From NCBI RefSeq assembly GCF_000526335.1, contig NZ_JAFW01000001.1:2418001-2482000 (forward strand): DNA of 64,000 nt. Direction: 5' to 3'. Below the pieces are notes generated by a model. The model made no database searches, was not told the DNA's origin, and was given only the letters and a program-made list of their open reading frames with translations. The stretch is from Arthrobacter sp. 31Y. Its GTDB lineage: Bacteria; Actinomycetota; Actinomycetes; Actinomycetales; Micrococcaceae. Of this stretch, positions 9,404-18,787 are shown one piece after another (the first letter of the stretch is position 1; every line of letters starts with the position of its first letter). The translations under genes and the position numbers were made by a program.

Positions 9404-9418
9404 AATTGATAGGCGAAT

Positions 9419-10666
9419 CTAGTCCTCGGCGCCCGGGCCAAGAACATCCATAATTCGGTTGAGATCCTCAACACTGGCAAACTCAATGCTCACGCGACCC
9501 TTACGAGCACCCAAGGTGATCTTCACATTGGTGTCCAAACGGTCCGACAGTGATGATGCCAGATAATCCAGGCGTTCATGCCTGGCATTCGGTTTGGGGA
9601 TGCTGCTCTTCGCGGGCGTGGTGGGATCCTGGTAGAGAGCAACCGATTCCTCTGTGGCTCGGACTGACATACCCTCGGCCACGATCTTCTGCGCCATACG
9701 CTCCATGGCGGCGGCATCCGGGAGTGCCAGCAGAGCGCGCGCATGCCCTGCAGACAAGACACCCGCGGCGACACGGCGCTGAACCAGCGGCGGAAGCCTA
9801 AGGAGGCGCAGGGTGTTGGACACCTGCGGGCGGGAGCGACCGATCCGGTCGGCCAGCTGCTCATGCGTGGTTCCGAAGTCCTCCAGAAGTTGCTGGTAGG
9901 CAGCTGCTTCTTCCAGGGGATTCAGCTGGCTACGGTGGAGGTTCTCCAGCAAGGCATCGCGGAGAAGGTCGTCATCCGTGGTGTCACGAACAATTGCGGG
10001 GATCGTCTCAAGGCCTGCAGCTTGGACTGCACGCCAACGACGTTCACCCATGACCAGCTCGTACGGTTCTCCACCCTTTTCGGTTGAAGTACGCACAACA
10101 ATTGGCTGGAGGACGCCGATTTCGCGCACGGAGTGCACGAGCTCGGCCATGTCGTCTTCATCGAAGACCGAACGAGGCTGTTTGCGGTTCGGATGGATGT
10201 CACCTACCGGGATCTCGGCAAACCGAGCGCCGGGAACGTCCACCAGCTCCACCTCGGGAGCGGACTGAGCCGCTGGAACGGAAGGAGCGGCAGACGCCGT
10301 CGAACCCGCCTCGTTGGCAGCTGTCTTAGTGGCAGCCGATCGCGAACCGGCCGCTTTGGCCGCTGTTTTTGACGGTGCAGCAGTTTTAGCAGGGGAGGAC
10401 TTAGTCGCAGCTGATTTGGCCGGTGACTTCGCAGTACGGGCACCACCCGCTGAGGATGCGGCTAAAGGCTCTTCAGCGGCCGGCTTGGAGTCAGCAGCAC
10501 TCGAATCATCGAGTAACGTCTCGACAGTTGTCTCCGCTGTCTTCCTCGCCTCTGGAAAGAACAGATCCACAGGACGGGACGGTGCAGCACCATTTCCCTG
10601 GGCCGAGGCCGAGCTAGGAATGAGAGCCCCAAGACCCCTGCCGAGGCCCCTTCGCTTTTCGCTCAT
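9419..10666 (-). CDS. parB: Chromosome-partitioning protein ParB
   Basis: 415 residues. ParB is a CTP-dependent clamp that loads at parS and spreads to form the origin segregation complex moved by ParA. The start [17 protein letters not shown] is the classic ParB N-terminus that contacts ParA. An Ala/Ser/Lys-rich linker spans about 25-135. The CTP-binding core follows (IHPNRKQPR near 160, [12 protein letters not shown] near 206), then the helix-turn-helix ([18 protein letters not shown]) and a C-terminal dimerisation domain. It is longer than the roughly 300-residue norm because of the linker, as in many actinobacteria. It lies 67 bp downstream of parA and next to the parS-rich region, its binding target. 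Confidence 0.97.
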   Translation of the reverse strand: MSEKRRGLGRGLGALIPSSASAQGNGAAPSRPVDLFFPEARKTAETTVETLLDDSSAADSKPAAEEPLAASSAGGARTAKSPAKSAATKSSPAKTAAPSKTAAKAAGSRSAATKTAANEAGSTASAAPSVPAAQSAPEVELVDVPGARFAEIPVGDIHPNRKQPRSVFDEDDMAELVHSVREIGVLQPIVVRTSTEKGGEPYELVMGERRWRAVQAAGLETIPAIVRDTTDDDLLRDALLENLHRSQLNPLEEAAAYQQLLEDFGTTHEQLADRIGRSRPQVSNTLRLLRLPPLVQRRVAAGVLSAGHARALLALPDAAAMERMAQKIVAEGMSVRATEESVALYQDPTTPAKSSIPKPNARHERLDYLASSLSDRLDTNVKITLGARKGRVSIEFASVEDLNRIMDVLGPGAED

Positions 10667-10733
10667 TGATTCATCCCTCCGATGGAATAGCCGAGCACGG
10701 ATCGGCCCAAGCTGTTGCAGTGTTTCAAGAATT

Positions 10734-11789
10734 CTAGCGTTCAGCTATTTCGGCTGCGGCTTCCATGTAGGAAAGCGCGCCGCTCGATGAAGGATCATAT
10801 GTCATGACTGTCTGCTGGTAGCTGGGGGCTTCAGAAATACGCACCGAGCGGGGAACTACAGCACCCAGGACCTGATCGGGGAAGTGTTGACGGACCTCAG
10901 AAGCGACCTGTGCAGCCAAGTTGGTGCGGCCGTCGTACATGGTCAAGAGGATGGTGGAGACCTCCAGATCAGCATTGAGGTGCTTCTGGATCATCTCAAT
11001 ATTCTTCAGCAGTTGACTCAAACCCTCCAGCGCGTAGTACTCGCATTGGATAGGAATGAGTACTTCACTGGCGGCACAGAACGCGTTGACCGTCAGCAGC
11101 CCAAGGCTTGGCGGGCAGTCGATGAAGATGTAGTCGAGGCGATCCTCGCCGTCGTTCGCGCGCTCCTTGGCGTAAACGTCAATGGCACGGCGGAGTCGCT
11201 GCTCGCGGGCAACGAGGGAAACGAGCTCAATCTCGGCACCGGCCAGGTGAATGGTAGCGGGTGCGCAAATGAGATTCGGAATGTCGGGGCACGGAGCCAC
11301 GACTTCCTTGAGGGGAAGATCGTTGATCAGGACGTCGTAAATACTGTCTACGTCTGCGTGGTGTTCAATACCCAAAGCAGTGGACGCATTGCCTTGGGGG
11401 TCAATGTCTATCACCAAGACGTTGAGGCCGGCAGATGCCAAGGCCGCAGCAATGTTCACCGTAGTGGTGGTCTTGCCAACGCCACCCTTTTGATTGGAAA
11501 CCGTGAAGATCCGGGTTTTCTCGGGCTTAGGCAGTTCCCTGCCGATTAGCCGTTCGCGCCTGCGGGTCTCATTAGCCAGTTGGCGGGCGATGGGGCTGGA
11601 ATCATCGATGGAATCCATGACGTTGCGCACTCCATCTGAGACGGTTTCACGTGAAACGGCAGCATTGTCAACCGATTCAGTACGCACGATCGCAGACTGA
11701 AGAGATGCGGAGGGTGTAGCCATGGCCCGCGCGGACCCCAAAGACATAAAAGGGGGGATTCGCTGCGTGGAGGTTTCACTACTGCCCAC
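10734..11789 (-). CDS. parA: Chromosome-partitioning ATPase ParA (Soj)
   Basis: 351 residues from GTG at 11789. It is a deviant-Walker ATPase that binds DNA when ATP-bound and moves ParB-parS complexes. Motifs: KGGVGKTTT near residue 100 with the signature lysine, [10 protein letters not shown] about 30 residues on, and [14 protein letters not shown]. The first 85 or so residues are an extension ahead of the ATPase core, common in actinobacteria. No start has a strong ribosome-binding site; ATGs at 11747 and 11723 are possible. The sense strand contains a perfect parS that reads A-V-S-R-E-T-V in frame. Confidence 0.95.
   Translation of the reverse strand: MGSSETSTQRIPPFMSLGSARAMATPSASLQSAIVRTESVDNAAVSRETVSDGVRNVMDSIDDSSPIARQLANETRRRERLIGRELPKPEKTRIFTVSNQKGGVGKTTTTVNIAAALASAGLNVLVIDIDPQGNASTALGIEHHADVDSIYDVLINDLPLKEVVAPCPDIPNLICAPATIHLAGAEIELVSLVAREQRLRRAIDVYAKERANDGEDRLDYIFIDCPPSLGLLTVNAFCAASEVLIPIQCEYYALEGLSQLLKNIEMIQKHLNADLEVSTILLTMYDGRTNLAAQVASEVRQHFPDQVLGAVVPRSVRISEAPSYQQTVMTYDPSSSGALSYMEAAAEIAER
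11644..11657. promoter_or_regulatory. parS site 12, inside parA
   Basis: Perfect GTTTCACGTGAAAC within the parA coding sequence, encoding the V-S-R-E-T stretch of the N-terminal extension. Intragenic parS sites are known from other bacteria. It is the only parS I found inside a gene here and the one nearest to oriC. Confidence 0.93.
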
Positions 11790-11877
11790 TGGTCACACTC
11801 TCACTCTCATTCGGCGCTTTGCTGCCGATCTCTAGCCTAACCGCTCAGCCGCCGACACGCGGGAAACCGAGCGGGAC

Positions 11878-12528
11878 CTACGCCGTCTTTCCGGGCTTGT
11901 TGACGATAATCCTCACCACTGTGGTGGGTTCCTCCAAAAGCTCCTGTCCGCAAACCACAACTGACGTGTCCACGCCACCGAGTTTGCGGATGACCTTCTT
12001 GGCCTTCTCGATCTCTTCAGCGGCGCTGCGTCCCTTGATGGCTACTACTTCGCCGTGTCCGTTCAGAAGCGGGATGGTGAGACCAGCCAGATTCGAGAGT
12101 GCAGAAACTGCCCGTGCGGTCACAACATCCGCGTCCACCATTCCAACTGCGAGCTCAGCCCGCGTCCTCATGATGGTGACGTTATCCAAGCCAAGGTCAT
12201 CCACCACCTCCTGGAGCCAGATGACACGCCGTTCCAACGGTTCAATCAAGGTCAGTTCGAGGTCCGGGCGGGCAATTGCCAGGCAAAGTCCAGGAAGGCC
12301 GGCACCGGATCCGACGTCGGCAACATGGCTGTCCATGGCGATGGCGGATTCAATGACTGCACAGTTCAGGACGTGGCGGCTCCACAGACGAGGAATCTCG
12401 CGGGGCCCTATGAGCCCGCGTTCCGTACCCGAGGTAGCCAGGTGTTCGACATAGCGCTTGGCAAGATCCAAGCGCTCCCCAAAAATCTTCTCTGCCGCTT
12501 CCAGTTCAGCTGCGGTGATTTCAACCAT
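11878..12528 (-). CDS. rsmG: 16S rRNA (guanine-N7) methyltransferase RsmG
   Basis: 216 residues. It methylates N7 of G527 (E. coli numbering) in the 530 loop of 16S rRNA, using S-adenosylmethionine. The SAM-binding motif DVGSGAGLPGLCLAIARP is near residues 69-86, followed by the strand TLIEPLERRVIWL. RLWSRHVLN near 47-55 is typical of RsmG (formerly GidB). It lies between jag and parA on the minus strand, its usual place, and starts 6 bp after the jag stop. Loss-of-function rsmG alleles give low-level streptomycin resistance in other bacteria; nothing here looks disrupted. Confidence 0.95.
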   Translation of the reverse strand: MVEITAAELEAAEKIFGERLDLAKRYVEHLATSGTERGLIGPREIPRLWSRHVLNCAVIESAIAMDSHVADVGSGAGLPGLCLAIARPDLELTLIEPLERRVIWLQEVVDDLGLDNVTIMRTRAELAVGMVDADVVTARAVSALSNLAGLTIPLLNGHGEVVAIKGRSAAEEIEKAKKVIRKLGGVDTSVVVCGQELLEEPTTVVRIIVNKPGKTA

Positions 12529-12534
12529 GAGCTG

Positions 12535-13086
12535 CTAGTCGGCCGAGACGACGATGTGGCGGCCTGCGCCTTCGCCTTCGGACTCTGAGACATATCCGAG
12601 TTCAGCCACAGCGTCATGGACGATCTTGCGCTCGTAAGCACTCATCGGTTCCAAAGCTACTGTTCCGCCATCAGCCTTGACCTTGGCGGCGGCATCCTCA
12701 GCGATCTTCTGAAGAACGCCGGCGCGCTCCTTACGGTATCCATTGATGTCCAGGACCAGGCGTGAACGGCTTTCCGTAGCGGACAAAACCGAGAGGCGGG
12801 CCAGTTCCTGCAACGCTTCCAGGACCTCTCCATCGCGCCCTACAAGGCTGTCCAACGCCGCAGACTCTTCATCAGCACCGATGGAGATGTATGTGCGTCC
12901 GTTGCGGACCTCAATGTCGATGTCACCGTCAATGTCGGCAATATCAAGGAGTTCTTCGAGGTAATCGGCGGCGATGTCGCCTTCTTCTTCCAAGCGGCTG
13001 GCCGTCTTGGACTGCGTCTCTTCCTGGGAATCTTCCTGGTCTTCAGTCACAGGGGTGATAACTTCTTCGGTGCTCTCGGCAGACAT
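12535..13086 (-). CDS. jag: Jag/KhpB-like R3H-KH RNA-binding protein
   Basis: 183 residues. The N-terminal 45 or so residues are acidic and Gln/Glu-rich. A KH-type domain (DIDIEVRNGRTYISI, GRDGEVLEALQELARLS) and a C-terminal R3H domain (PMSAYERKIVHDAVAEL) follow. The family (SpoIIIJ-associated protein, KhpB/EloR) binds RNA and is linked to cell elongation in Gram-positives. Its first base overlaps the last of yidC by one nucleotide, so the two are co-translated, consistent with the name 'SpoIIIJ-associated'. Confidence 0.92.
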   Translation of the reverse strand: MSAESTEEVITPVTEDQEDSQEETQSKTASRLEEEGDIAADYLEELLDIADIDGDIDIEVRNGRTYISIGADEESAALDSLVGRDGEVLEALQELARLSVLSATESRSRLVLDINGYRKERAGVLQKIAEDAAAKVKADGGTVALEPMSAYERKIVHDAVAELGYVSESEGEGAGRHIVVSAD

Positions 13087-14075
13087 TACTTCTTCTTCCT
13101 GTTCTTACGTTGTGGCTGGACGCGCTGGGCCCTGATTTCGGCGGCTGCTGCAGCAGCAGCTTCGGCTTCAGCGGCAGCGTCCGCAGCGGCATTCTTCTTT
13201 CCACCCAGCAGCGGCGGCAGGCCCTTGGCGGCACGACGCTCTTCAAGCGCCTTGGCTGCCGGGGATCCCGGTGTGGGCATGCGGCGGATAACGAAGAACT
13301 GCTGGCCCATGGTCCAGAGGTTGGTGGTGGTCCAGTAAATGAGGACACCGATGGGGAAGTTGATGCCACCGATACCGAAGACGAGAGGCAGGATGTAAAG
13401 CATCATCTTCTGCTGGCGCATGAACGGGCTCGCCATGGCCTCTTCGGACATGTTCTTGGCCATGATCTGCTTCTGCGTGATGAACTGCGAGGCCGTCATG
13501 GCGACGATCATGATGATGCTCAGAACCCAGACAGCCACGGCACTGTTGCCGCCGCTGGGGTCACCGTGAAGCAGTGAAGCAGAAAGCGGAGCGCCAAAAA
13601 TGCTGGATGAATCGAACTGGACTACCTGTTCGTGACTCATCGCACCGACGCCCTGGCCCTGCTTGGCGTTGGTGGAGATGCCAGACAGTACCTGGAACAG
13701 TGCGAAGAAGAACGGCATCTGGATCAGCATCGGCAGACACGCTGAGAAGGGGTTGGTCCCGTGCTTCTTGTAGAGCGCCATCTGTTCCTGCGCCATGGCC
13801 TGGCGGGAAAGCTGGTCGGTTTTGCCCTTGTACTTGGTCTGAAGTTTCTTCAGGTCGGGTTGCAGCAGCTGCATGCCGCGCTGGGCTTTGATCTGCTTTA
13901 CGAAGACAGGAATCAGGGCAGCGCGGATCACCAACACGAGGCCGATGATGGACAGAGTCCATGTCCAGCCGTTTGCGGCGGGCAGGCCAATGAAGCTCAG
14001 TCCCTCGTGGAAGCCAACCATGATGATTGACACCAGCCACTTGAACGGAAACATGATTGTTTCAAAGAAGTCCAT
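13086..14075 (-). CDS. yidC: Membrane protein insertase YidC/Oxa1
   Basis: 329 residues. It inserts and folds inner-membrane proteins, alone or with SecYEG. It has a short N-terminal segment, then about five transmembrane helices. The conserved core runs from GWTWTLSIIGLVLVIRAALIP through the cytosolic hairpin QRGMQLLQPDLKKLQTKYKG, whose K/Q-rich character is typical, and CLPMLIQMPFFFALFQVL. The C-terminal tail (about 275-329) is Ala/Glu-rich and then strongly basic (QRVQPQRKNRKKK), suited to ribosome contact. It lies between yidD and jag in the conserved rpmH-rnpA-yidD-yidC-jag order. Confidence 0.96.
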   Translation of the reverse strand: MDFFETIMFPFKWLVSIIMVGFHEGLSFIGLPAANGWTWTLSIIGLVLVIRAALIPVFVKQIKAQRGMQLLQPDLKKLQTKYKGKTDQLSRQAMAQEQMALYKKHGTNPFSACLPMLIQMPFFFALFQVLSGISTNAKQGQGVGAMSHEQVVQFDSSSIFGAPLSASLLHGDPSGGNSAVAVWVLSIIMIVAMTASQFITQKQIMAKNMSEEAMASPFMRQQKMMLYILPLVFGIGGINFPIGVLIYWTTTNLWTMGQQFFVIRRMPTPGSPAAKALEERRAAKGLPPLLGGKKNAAADAAAEAEAAAAAAAEIRAQRVQPQRKNRKKK

Positions 14076-14091
14076 ACGATATCCCTATTCG

Positions 14092-14514
14092 TTAGGCCGC
14101 AGAGCGGCCTTCTTCATCAGCCTGAACAGCCAAGAACTGGTCCGGATTGTTCAGTACAACAATTGTGGGCGTCCGGCCTTCAGGCCAATGACGATGGCCG
14201 GCGGGGACATGGTCCACTCCACCGGCATTCCAAGGGTGGCATTTGGCGAGCCTTTTGGCTGCGAGCCAACTCCCCTTCACGGCGCCATGCACCGTCACTG
14301 CTTCCAGCGCATATGCGGAGCAAGAGGGAAAGAAACGGCAAACCTGGCCGTACAGGGGCGAGATGACCTTGCGGTACGTCTTCAGCAAAAGAATAAGGAT
14401 GTTGCGGGGCAGCTCCCAGAGGAACATGCCAACCGCCGCCGGAAGGCTCCGATGAGGAACCTTCCCGGAGGGGTCGCTTGAGGAAGGAACGACGGCGGTG
14501 CTTATGTCATGCAC
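14092..14514 (-). CDS. yidD: Membrane protein insertion efficiency factor YidD
   Basis: About 140 residues from an in-frame GTG at 14514, which overlaps the end of rnpA by 8 bp; a longer frame opens at 14577. The conserved YidD core is clear: RNILILLLKTYRKVISPLYG, then CRFFPSCSAYALEAVTVHGA and RLAKCHPWNAGGVDHVP, including three of the conserved cysteines. YidD is a small, peripheral membrane protein that helps YidC. The C-terminal 40 residues are variable. Immediately upstream of yidC, as expected. Confidence 0.92.
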   Translation of the reverse strand: MHDISTAVVPSSSDPSGKVPHRSLPAAVGMFLWELPRNILILLLKTYRKVISPLYGQVCRFFPSCSAYALEAVTVHGAVKGSWLAAKRLAKCHPWNAGGVDHVPAGHRHWPEGRTPTIVVLNNPDQFLAVQADEEGRSAA

Positions 14515-14917
14515 GCGGTGTCCCTTCCGTAGTGGTGCCGATGTGTTCCGTCGAAGCGTTGCGTGGACCTGAGCCACTCAATCGCTTCGTCGTCACTGCC
14601 AGTGCGGCGTTGTAGTCCGAGAGCAACTGCTCCCAGCTGGCTGTTGCAGCTGCGGGCAGCGCCCGGACTACTACCGCCAGACCCGTTCCATGCGTATGCA
14701 AGGACAGGGCGCCTGCTTCTCTCAGTCTCCTCTTAACGAGGTTCCTGGTCACGGCGTTCCCGACGGCTTTGGAGACAATGAAGCCGATTCGACTCGGCTC
14801 CCCGGCCCCAATAGGGGCCGTATATAACACTAAGTTCCGGCGTCCATTGCGGACGCCGGAACGTACAGTTGTTGAAAAGTCGGTAGACGTCCGCAGACGG
14901 TTAGGGGTGGCTAGCAC
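14507..14917 (-). CDS. rnpA: Ribonuclease P protein component
   Basis: 136 residues from GTG, N-terminus MLATPNRLRTSTDF typical of RnpA. It is the basic protein that assists the RNase P RNA in 5' processing of tRNA. The RNA-binding signature is present as AVTRNLVKRRLREA (the RNR motif region), preceded by IGFIVSKAVGNA. The C-terminal 20 residues (after KRLSGSG) are a non-conserved extension. It sits 41 bp downstream of rpmH, the universal arrangement, and overlaps the yidD start. Confidence 0.95.
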   Translation of the reverse strand: MLATPNRLRTSTDFSTTVRSGVRNGRRNLVLYTAPIGAGEPSRIGFIVSKAVGNAVTRNLVKRRLREAGALSLHTHGTGLAVVVRALPAAATASWEQLLSDYNAALAVTTKRLSGSGPRNASTEHIGTTTEGTPRA

Positions 14918-14958
14918 CGTCGAACCCGCAAAAAGACCCTGACCGACAAGTCAGTTAT

Positions 14959-15096
14959 TTACGCCGACAGTTCGACGCGGCCCTTGCCGCGACGGGCAGC
15001 CAGGATGGCTCGGCCGGCACGGGTGCGCATACGAAGGCGGAAGCCGTGCTTCTTGGCCCGACGGCGGTTATTCGGCTGAAAAGTCCGCTTGCTCAC
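14959..15096 (-). CDS. rpmH: 50S ribosomal protein L34
   Basis: 45 residues. Start is GTG at 15096, preceded on the minus strand by GGAG, and stop TAA at 14959-14961. The protein reads [19 protein letters not shown]... and ends GRVELSA, an unmistakable L34. It is a small basic protein of the large subunit. It leads the minus-strand operon rpmH-rnpA-yidD-yidC-jag-rsmG and points away from dnaA, so the 466-bp gap between it and dnaA carries divergent promoters and DnaA boxes. Confidence 0.97.
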   Translation of the reverse strand: MSKRTFQPNNRRRAKKHGFRLRMRTRAGRAILAARRGKGRVELSA

Positions 15097-15562
15097 GTTA
15101 GTTACTCCAGTGGATCAAAGGTGCGCCCACCCGATCAAAAAAAGGGGAAGAACTGGCCGACGCTAAGTTTTGTATGTGCCTGCCGCCGTTGCCTCCCGCA
15201 CGGTGAACGTACGGAGTTACAACTGATCTCAAAAGCGGACACAAAGGACTTCACAACGTTAGGGCAAAAAGGCACCCACAGTCAAACCGGGAGCCTGCCG
15301 CAAAGCTATCCACAGCTGTGCCCAACTACTGTTGGCAGCCTGTGGATGAAGTGGCTCACAGGCCACTTTTACGAACCACAACGGTGTAATTATCCACAGG
15401 CAACTTCCCAGCTATCTTCTAGCGATTTCATCCCCTAGAGTGGCTCAGTAGCCCAATGTCCACCCGCTGTGTATAACTCTGTGGATTATCGCCCAGAACA
15501 GCGCCGCCGGAGAGACTTCGGCTGCCAGCAACGCCGGCAAGCAAGTATTTAGGAACTGATTG
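15097..15562. promoter_or_regulatory. rpmH-dnaA divergent promoter region with DnaA boxes
   Basis: 466 bp between divergent rpmH and dnaA. DnaA-box-like sites: CTATCCACA 15306-15314, TGTGGATGA 15341-15349 (reverse), TTATCCACA 15390-15398 (perfect) and TGTGGATTA 15480-15488 (reverse). DnaA boxes here normally autoregulate dnaA and form the upstream half of a bipartite origin. I could not fix the promoter hexamers. Confidence 0.8.
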
Positions 15563-16981
15563 ATGACAGTAGACGAAGCCAACCACGCCAACACTGTCGG
15601 AAGTTCCTGGCGCAGGGTGCTGAGCCTCATGGAACAAGACGACCGGGTCTCACCCCGGCAGCGCGGTTTCGTCATCCTCGCCCAAGCACAGGGCCTTATC
15701 GGTTCAACCTTGCTGGTGGCCGTCCCCAATGAGCTCACCCGCGAAGTCCTTCAGACCCAGGTCAAGGATGCCTTGGACGATGCCCTTCGCAACGTTTTCT
15801 CGGATGACATCCGCTGCGCGATCGATGTGGACACCGATCTGGTTCCCGTCCATGCAGAGCCGGAGCCCGTCGTCGAGCTTTCTGCTGTTTCTGACTTCGC
15901 CGAACCGAAGCCGCAGCCCACACCCCCGAGTACCTCGCATGAGTTCGGGCGCCTGAACCCGAAGTACATCTTCGATACCTTCGTGATCGGTTCCTCGAAC
16001 CGTTTTGCACACGCTGCCGCTGTGGCTGTGGCAGAAGCGCCGGCGAAGGCTTACAACCCTTTGTTCATCTATGGTGATTCGGGTCTCGGTAAGACCCACC
16101 TGCTCCACGCGATCGGTCACTACGCGCGCCGGCTCTACAGCGGTATCCGGGTCCGCTACGTGAACTCCGAAGAGTTCACCAACGACTTCATCAACTCCAT
16201 CCGTGATGATGAAGGCACCAGCTTCAAGACCACGTACCGCAACGTGGATGTGCTCCTGATCGATGACATCCAGTTCCTGGCGGGCAAGGACCGGACCCAG
16301 GAAGAGTTCTTCCACACGTTCAACGCCCTGCACAACGCCAACAAGCAGGTTGTCATCACCTCCGATCAGCCGCCCAAGATGTTGGCAGGCTTCGAGGACC
16401 GTATGACGTCGCGCTTCGAGTGGGGCCTGCTGACGGACATCCAGCCGCCGGAACTTGAGACGCGCATCGCCATCCTCCGCAAGAAGGGCCTCAGCGAAGG
16501 TCTTTCCGCACCGGACGACGCGCTGGAGTACATAGCTTCCAAGATTTCCAGCAACATCCGGGAACTCGAGGGCGCACTGATCCGCGTCACGGCATTTGCG
16601 AGCCTCAACCGGCAGCCGGTGGACGTGGCTTTGGCGGAAATGGTTCTGAAGGACCTGATCACCGACGATGGCGCCCAGGAAATCACGGCGAAGCAGATCC
16701 TGGACCAGACGGCGGACTACTTCAAGCTCAGCATGGAAGAGCTCTGCAGCAAGTCCCGCACACGCACCTTGGTAACGGCCCGGCAGATCGCCATGTACTT
16801 GTGCCGCGAGCTGACGGATATGTCCCTGCCGAAGATCGGCCAGGAGCTCGGGGGCCGCGATCACACCACGGTCATCCATGCGGACCGCAAGATCCGCGAG
16901 TTGATGGCGGAGCGCCGTGTGATTTACAACCAGGTCACCGAGCTGACCAACCGCATCAAACAGCAGCAACGCGACTCCTGA
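15563..16981 (+). CDS. dnaA: Chromosomal replication initiator DnaA
   Basis: 472 residues from ATG 15563, with AGGA ten bases upstream; a TTG directly before it is also in frame. DnaA binds DnaA boxes and melts oriC. Domain I is at about 1-95, with a Pro/Glu-rich linker to about 130. The AAA+ core has the Walker A GDSGLGKT near 171-178 and the Walker B VLLIDDIQFL near 230. The domain IV box-recognition signature GRDHTTVIHADRKI is near 430-443. Length is typical. It is flanked on both sides by DnaA boxes, which supports autoregulation and origin function. Confidence 0.98.
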   Translation: MTVDEANHANTVGSSWRRVLSLMEQDDRVSPRQRGFVILAQAQGLIGSTLLVAVPNELTREVLQTQVKDALDDALRNVFSDDIRCAIDVDTDLVPVHAEPEPVVELSAVSDFAEPKPQPTPPSTSHEFGRLNPKYIFDTFVIGSSNRFAHAAAVAVAEAPAKAYNPLFIYGDSGLGKTHLLHAIGHYARRLYSGIRVRYVNSEEFTNDFINSIRDDEGTSFKTTYRNVDVLLIDDIQFLAGKDRTQEEFFHTFNALHNANKQVVITSDQPPKMLAGFEDRMTSRFEWGLLTDIQPPELETRIAILRKKGLSEGLSAPDDALEYIASKISSNIRELEGALIRVTAFASLNRQPVDVALAEMVLKDLITDDGAQEITAKQILDQTADYFKLSMEELCSKSRTRTLVTARQIAMYLCRELTDMSLPKIGQELGGRDHTTVIHADRKIRELMAERRVIYNQVTELTNRIKQQQRDS

Positions 16982-17555
16982 AATCCACATCACACCCGCC
17001 ACTACATACCTTGTTAACAGGTGCATGTGGATAAGCCTGTGGATACTTAAGGGGACAAGCGTGGTTAATGGGCTTAAAACCCTTAAGCCATCTGTGGATC
17101 ATCAAAAACCGGCCTGGGAGTTGTCCCCATCCACACCCTGTTTAAAACCCAGTTAACGCACAATCCGTGAACAGGGCTTAACCGCGGAACTGCGGGGTGA
17201 GATCGAGTTATCCACAGTTTCCACAGCAGTTATTAACACTACGAATCCCAAAAAATTGAAATCCCTCAAATAACAATCTCTTTCTGTCACCCACCCCCAC
17301 CTGCAAATGGCAGGCCATAAGCCCGGCCAAAGCCGGCCTGTGGCTATCCACATACGAGGGGGCCGGGCCGACGGGGATGGGTTAATCGCGGATCTTCCGG
17401 CTAAGCTGTCAGCAGCGCTCCCATCCTTGGGTCTGTTTGTAGTTCGCTCAGCGCGGACCATGCAGGTTCCGGTGCCGGATTGCGAAGATTTAGCGGCTTC
17501 CAAGCAGGAATCCGCAGCTCTACATGGCAGCAGCAATGAAAGGCGGCACCCTTCC
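16982..17555. other. oriC: Probable oriC (dnaA-dnaN intergenic region)
   Basis: 574 bp with several DnaA-box-like sites: TGTGGATAA 17026-17034 and TGTGGATAC 17038-17046 (reverse, starts 12 bp apart), TGTGGATCA 17093-17101, and TTATCCACA 17208-17216. Immediately after the last one lies the AT-rich stretch 17228-17286 (ATTAACACT..., runs of A, TCAAATAAC), a good candidate unwinding element. The dnaA-dnaN gap is the canonical origin position in actinobacteria. The right part (17300-17555) should carry the dnaN promoter. The exact limits are not defined by sequence alone. Confidence 0.85.
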
Positions 17556-18680
17556 GTGAAGTTCAGAGTCGACCGCGACGTCCTGGCAGAAGCCGTTACG
17601 TGGACCGCGCGGTCGTTGTCTCCGCGGCCGCCCGTACCAGTGCTTTCCGGCCTCCTCCTCAAAGCCGAGGCAGGAACCGTCAGCCTCTCAAGCTTCGACT
17701 ACGAGACGTCGGCCCGCTTGGAAATCCCGGCAGATATCGCTGTTGAAGGCACCATCCTGGTGTCCGGGCGTTTGTTGGCCGACATTTGCCGCAGCCTTCC
17801 CTCCGCTCCCGTCGAAGTTGAAACCGACGGCAGCAAAGTGACACTCACGTGCCGCCGAAGCAGCTTTCATCTGGCCACCATGCCCGAGTCCGAATACCCG
17901 GCTCTGCCTGCCCTGCCCGAGATCAGTGGAACCTTGCCCGGAGACGCCTTCGCCCAGGCCGTATCCCAGGTGATCATCGCTGCAAGCAAGGACGACACCT
18001 TGCCCATCCTTACCGGTGTCCGCATGGAGATTGAGGATGACCTCATCACACTTCTTGCCACGGACCGCTACCGTTTGGCCATGCGCGAAGTCCCCTGGAA
18101 GCCTGTAACGCCGGGAATTTCCACCAGCGCCCTGGTCAAGTCCAAAACCCTGAACGAAGTAGCCAAGACGCTTGGTGGCAGCGGCGACATCAACCTGGCA
18201 CTTGCCGACGACGACAGCCGGCTGATTGGTTTCGAAAGTGGCGGACGAACCACCACATCACTGCTGGTGGACGGCGATTATCCAAAGATTCGTTCGCTCT
18301 TCCCGGACTCAACTCCGATCCACGCAACAGTCCAGACTCAGGAACTCGTTGAAGCCGTTCGTCGTGTTTCGCTCGTTGCTGAACGAAACACGCCGGTTCG
18401 TCTCGCCTTCACCCAGGGACTGCTGAATCTCGATGCCGGTACGGGTGAGGACGCGCAGGCCTCCGAGGAATTGGAAGCCCAGCTTTCCGGCGAGGACATC
18501 ACCGTTGCCTTCAACCCGCACTACCTGGTGGAGGGGCTGAGCGTGATCGAAACCAAGTACGTCCGGTTCTCCTTCACCACCGCCCCGAAACCTGCCATGA
18601 TCACGGCCCAGGCTGAAGCAGACGGCGAAGACCAGGATGACTACCGCTACCTCGTGATGCCGGTCCGCCTCCCCAACTAA
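17556..18680 (+). CDS. dnaN: DNA polymerase III beta subunit (sliding clamp)
   Basis: 374 residues from GTG at 17556, with GAAAGGCGG upstream. The protein begins MKFRVDRDVLAEAVTWTAR, the conserved clamp N-terminus; the frame is open 83 codons further 5' but that part is oriC sequence. The clamp is a ring-shaped dimer that tethers polymerase III and other repair partners to DNA. Three domains are evident, with the typical ends LLATDRYRLAMREV (domain 2) and YRYLVMPVRLPN (C-terminus). Length is normal. gnd follows after 107 bp. Confidence 0.97.
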   Translation: MKFRVDRDVLAEAVTWTARSLSPRPPVPVLSGLLLKAEAGTVSLSSFDYETSARLEIPADIAVEGTILVSGRLLADICRSLPSAPVEVETDGSKVTLTCRRSSFHLATMPESEYPALPALPEISGTLPGDAFAQAVSQVIIAASKDDTLPILTGVRMEIEDDLITLLATDRYRLAMREVPWKPVTPGISTSALVKSKTLNEVAKTLGGSGDINLALADDDSRLIGFESGGRTTTSLLVDGDYPKIRSLFPDSTPIHATVQTQELVEAVRRVSLVAERNTPVRLAFTQGLLNLDAGTGEDAQASEELEAQLSGEDITVAFNPHYLVEGLSVIETKYVRFSFTTAPKPAMITAQAEADGEDQDDYRYLVMPVRLPN

Positions 18681-18787
18681 CCTGCAGCCGTGCTTGTTGT
18701 GGAGCTTCTGCACAAGCCGCAGATGCAAGCCAGTTAGACCCGGCCCGTTACCGCCCCCCGCCACCTTCGCAGAAAAGAGTTCACACC

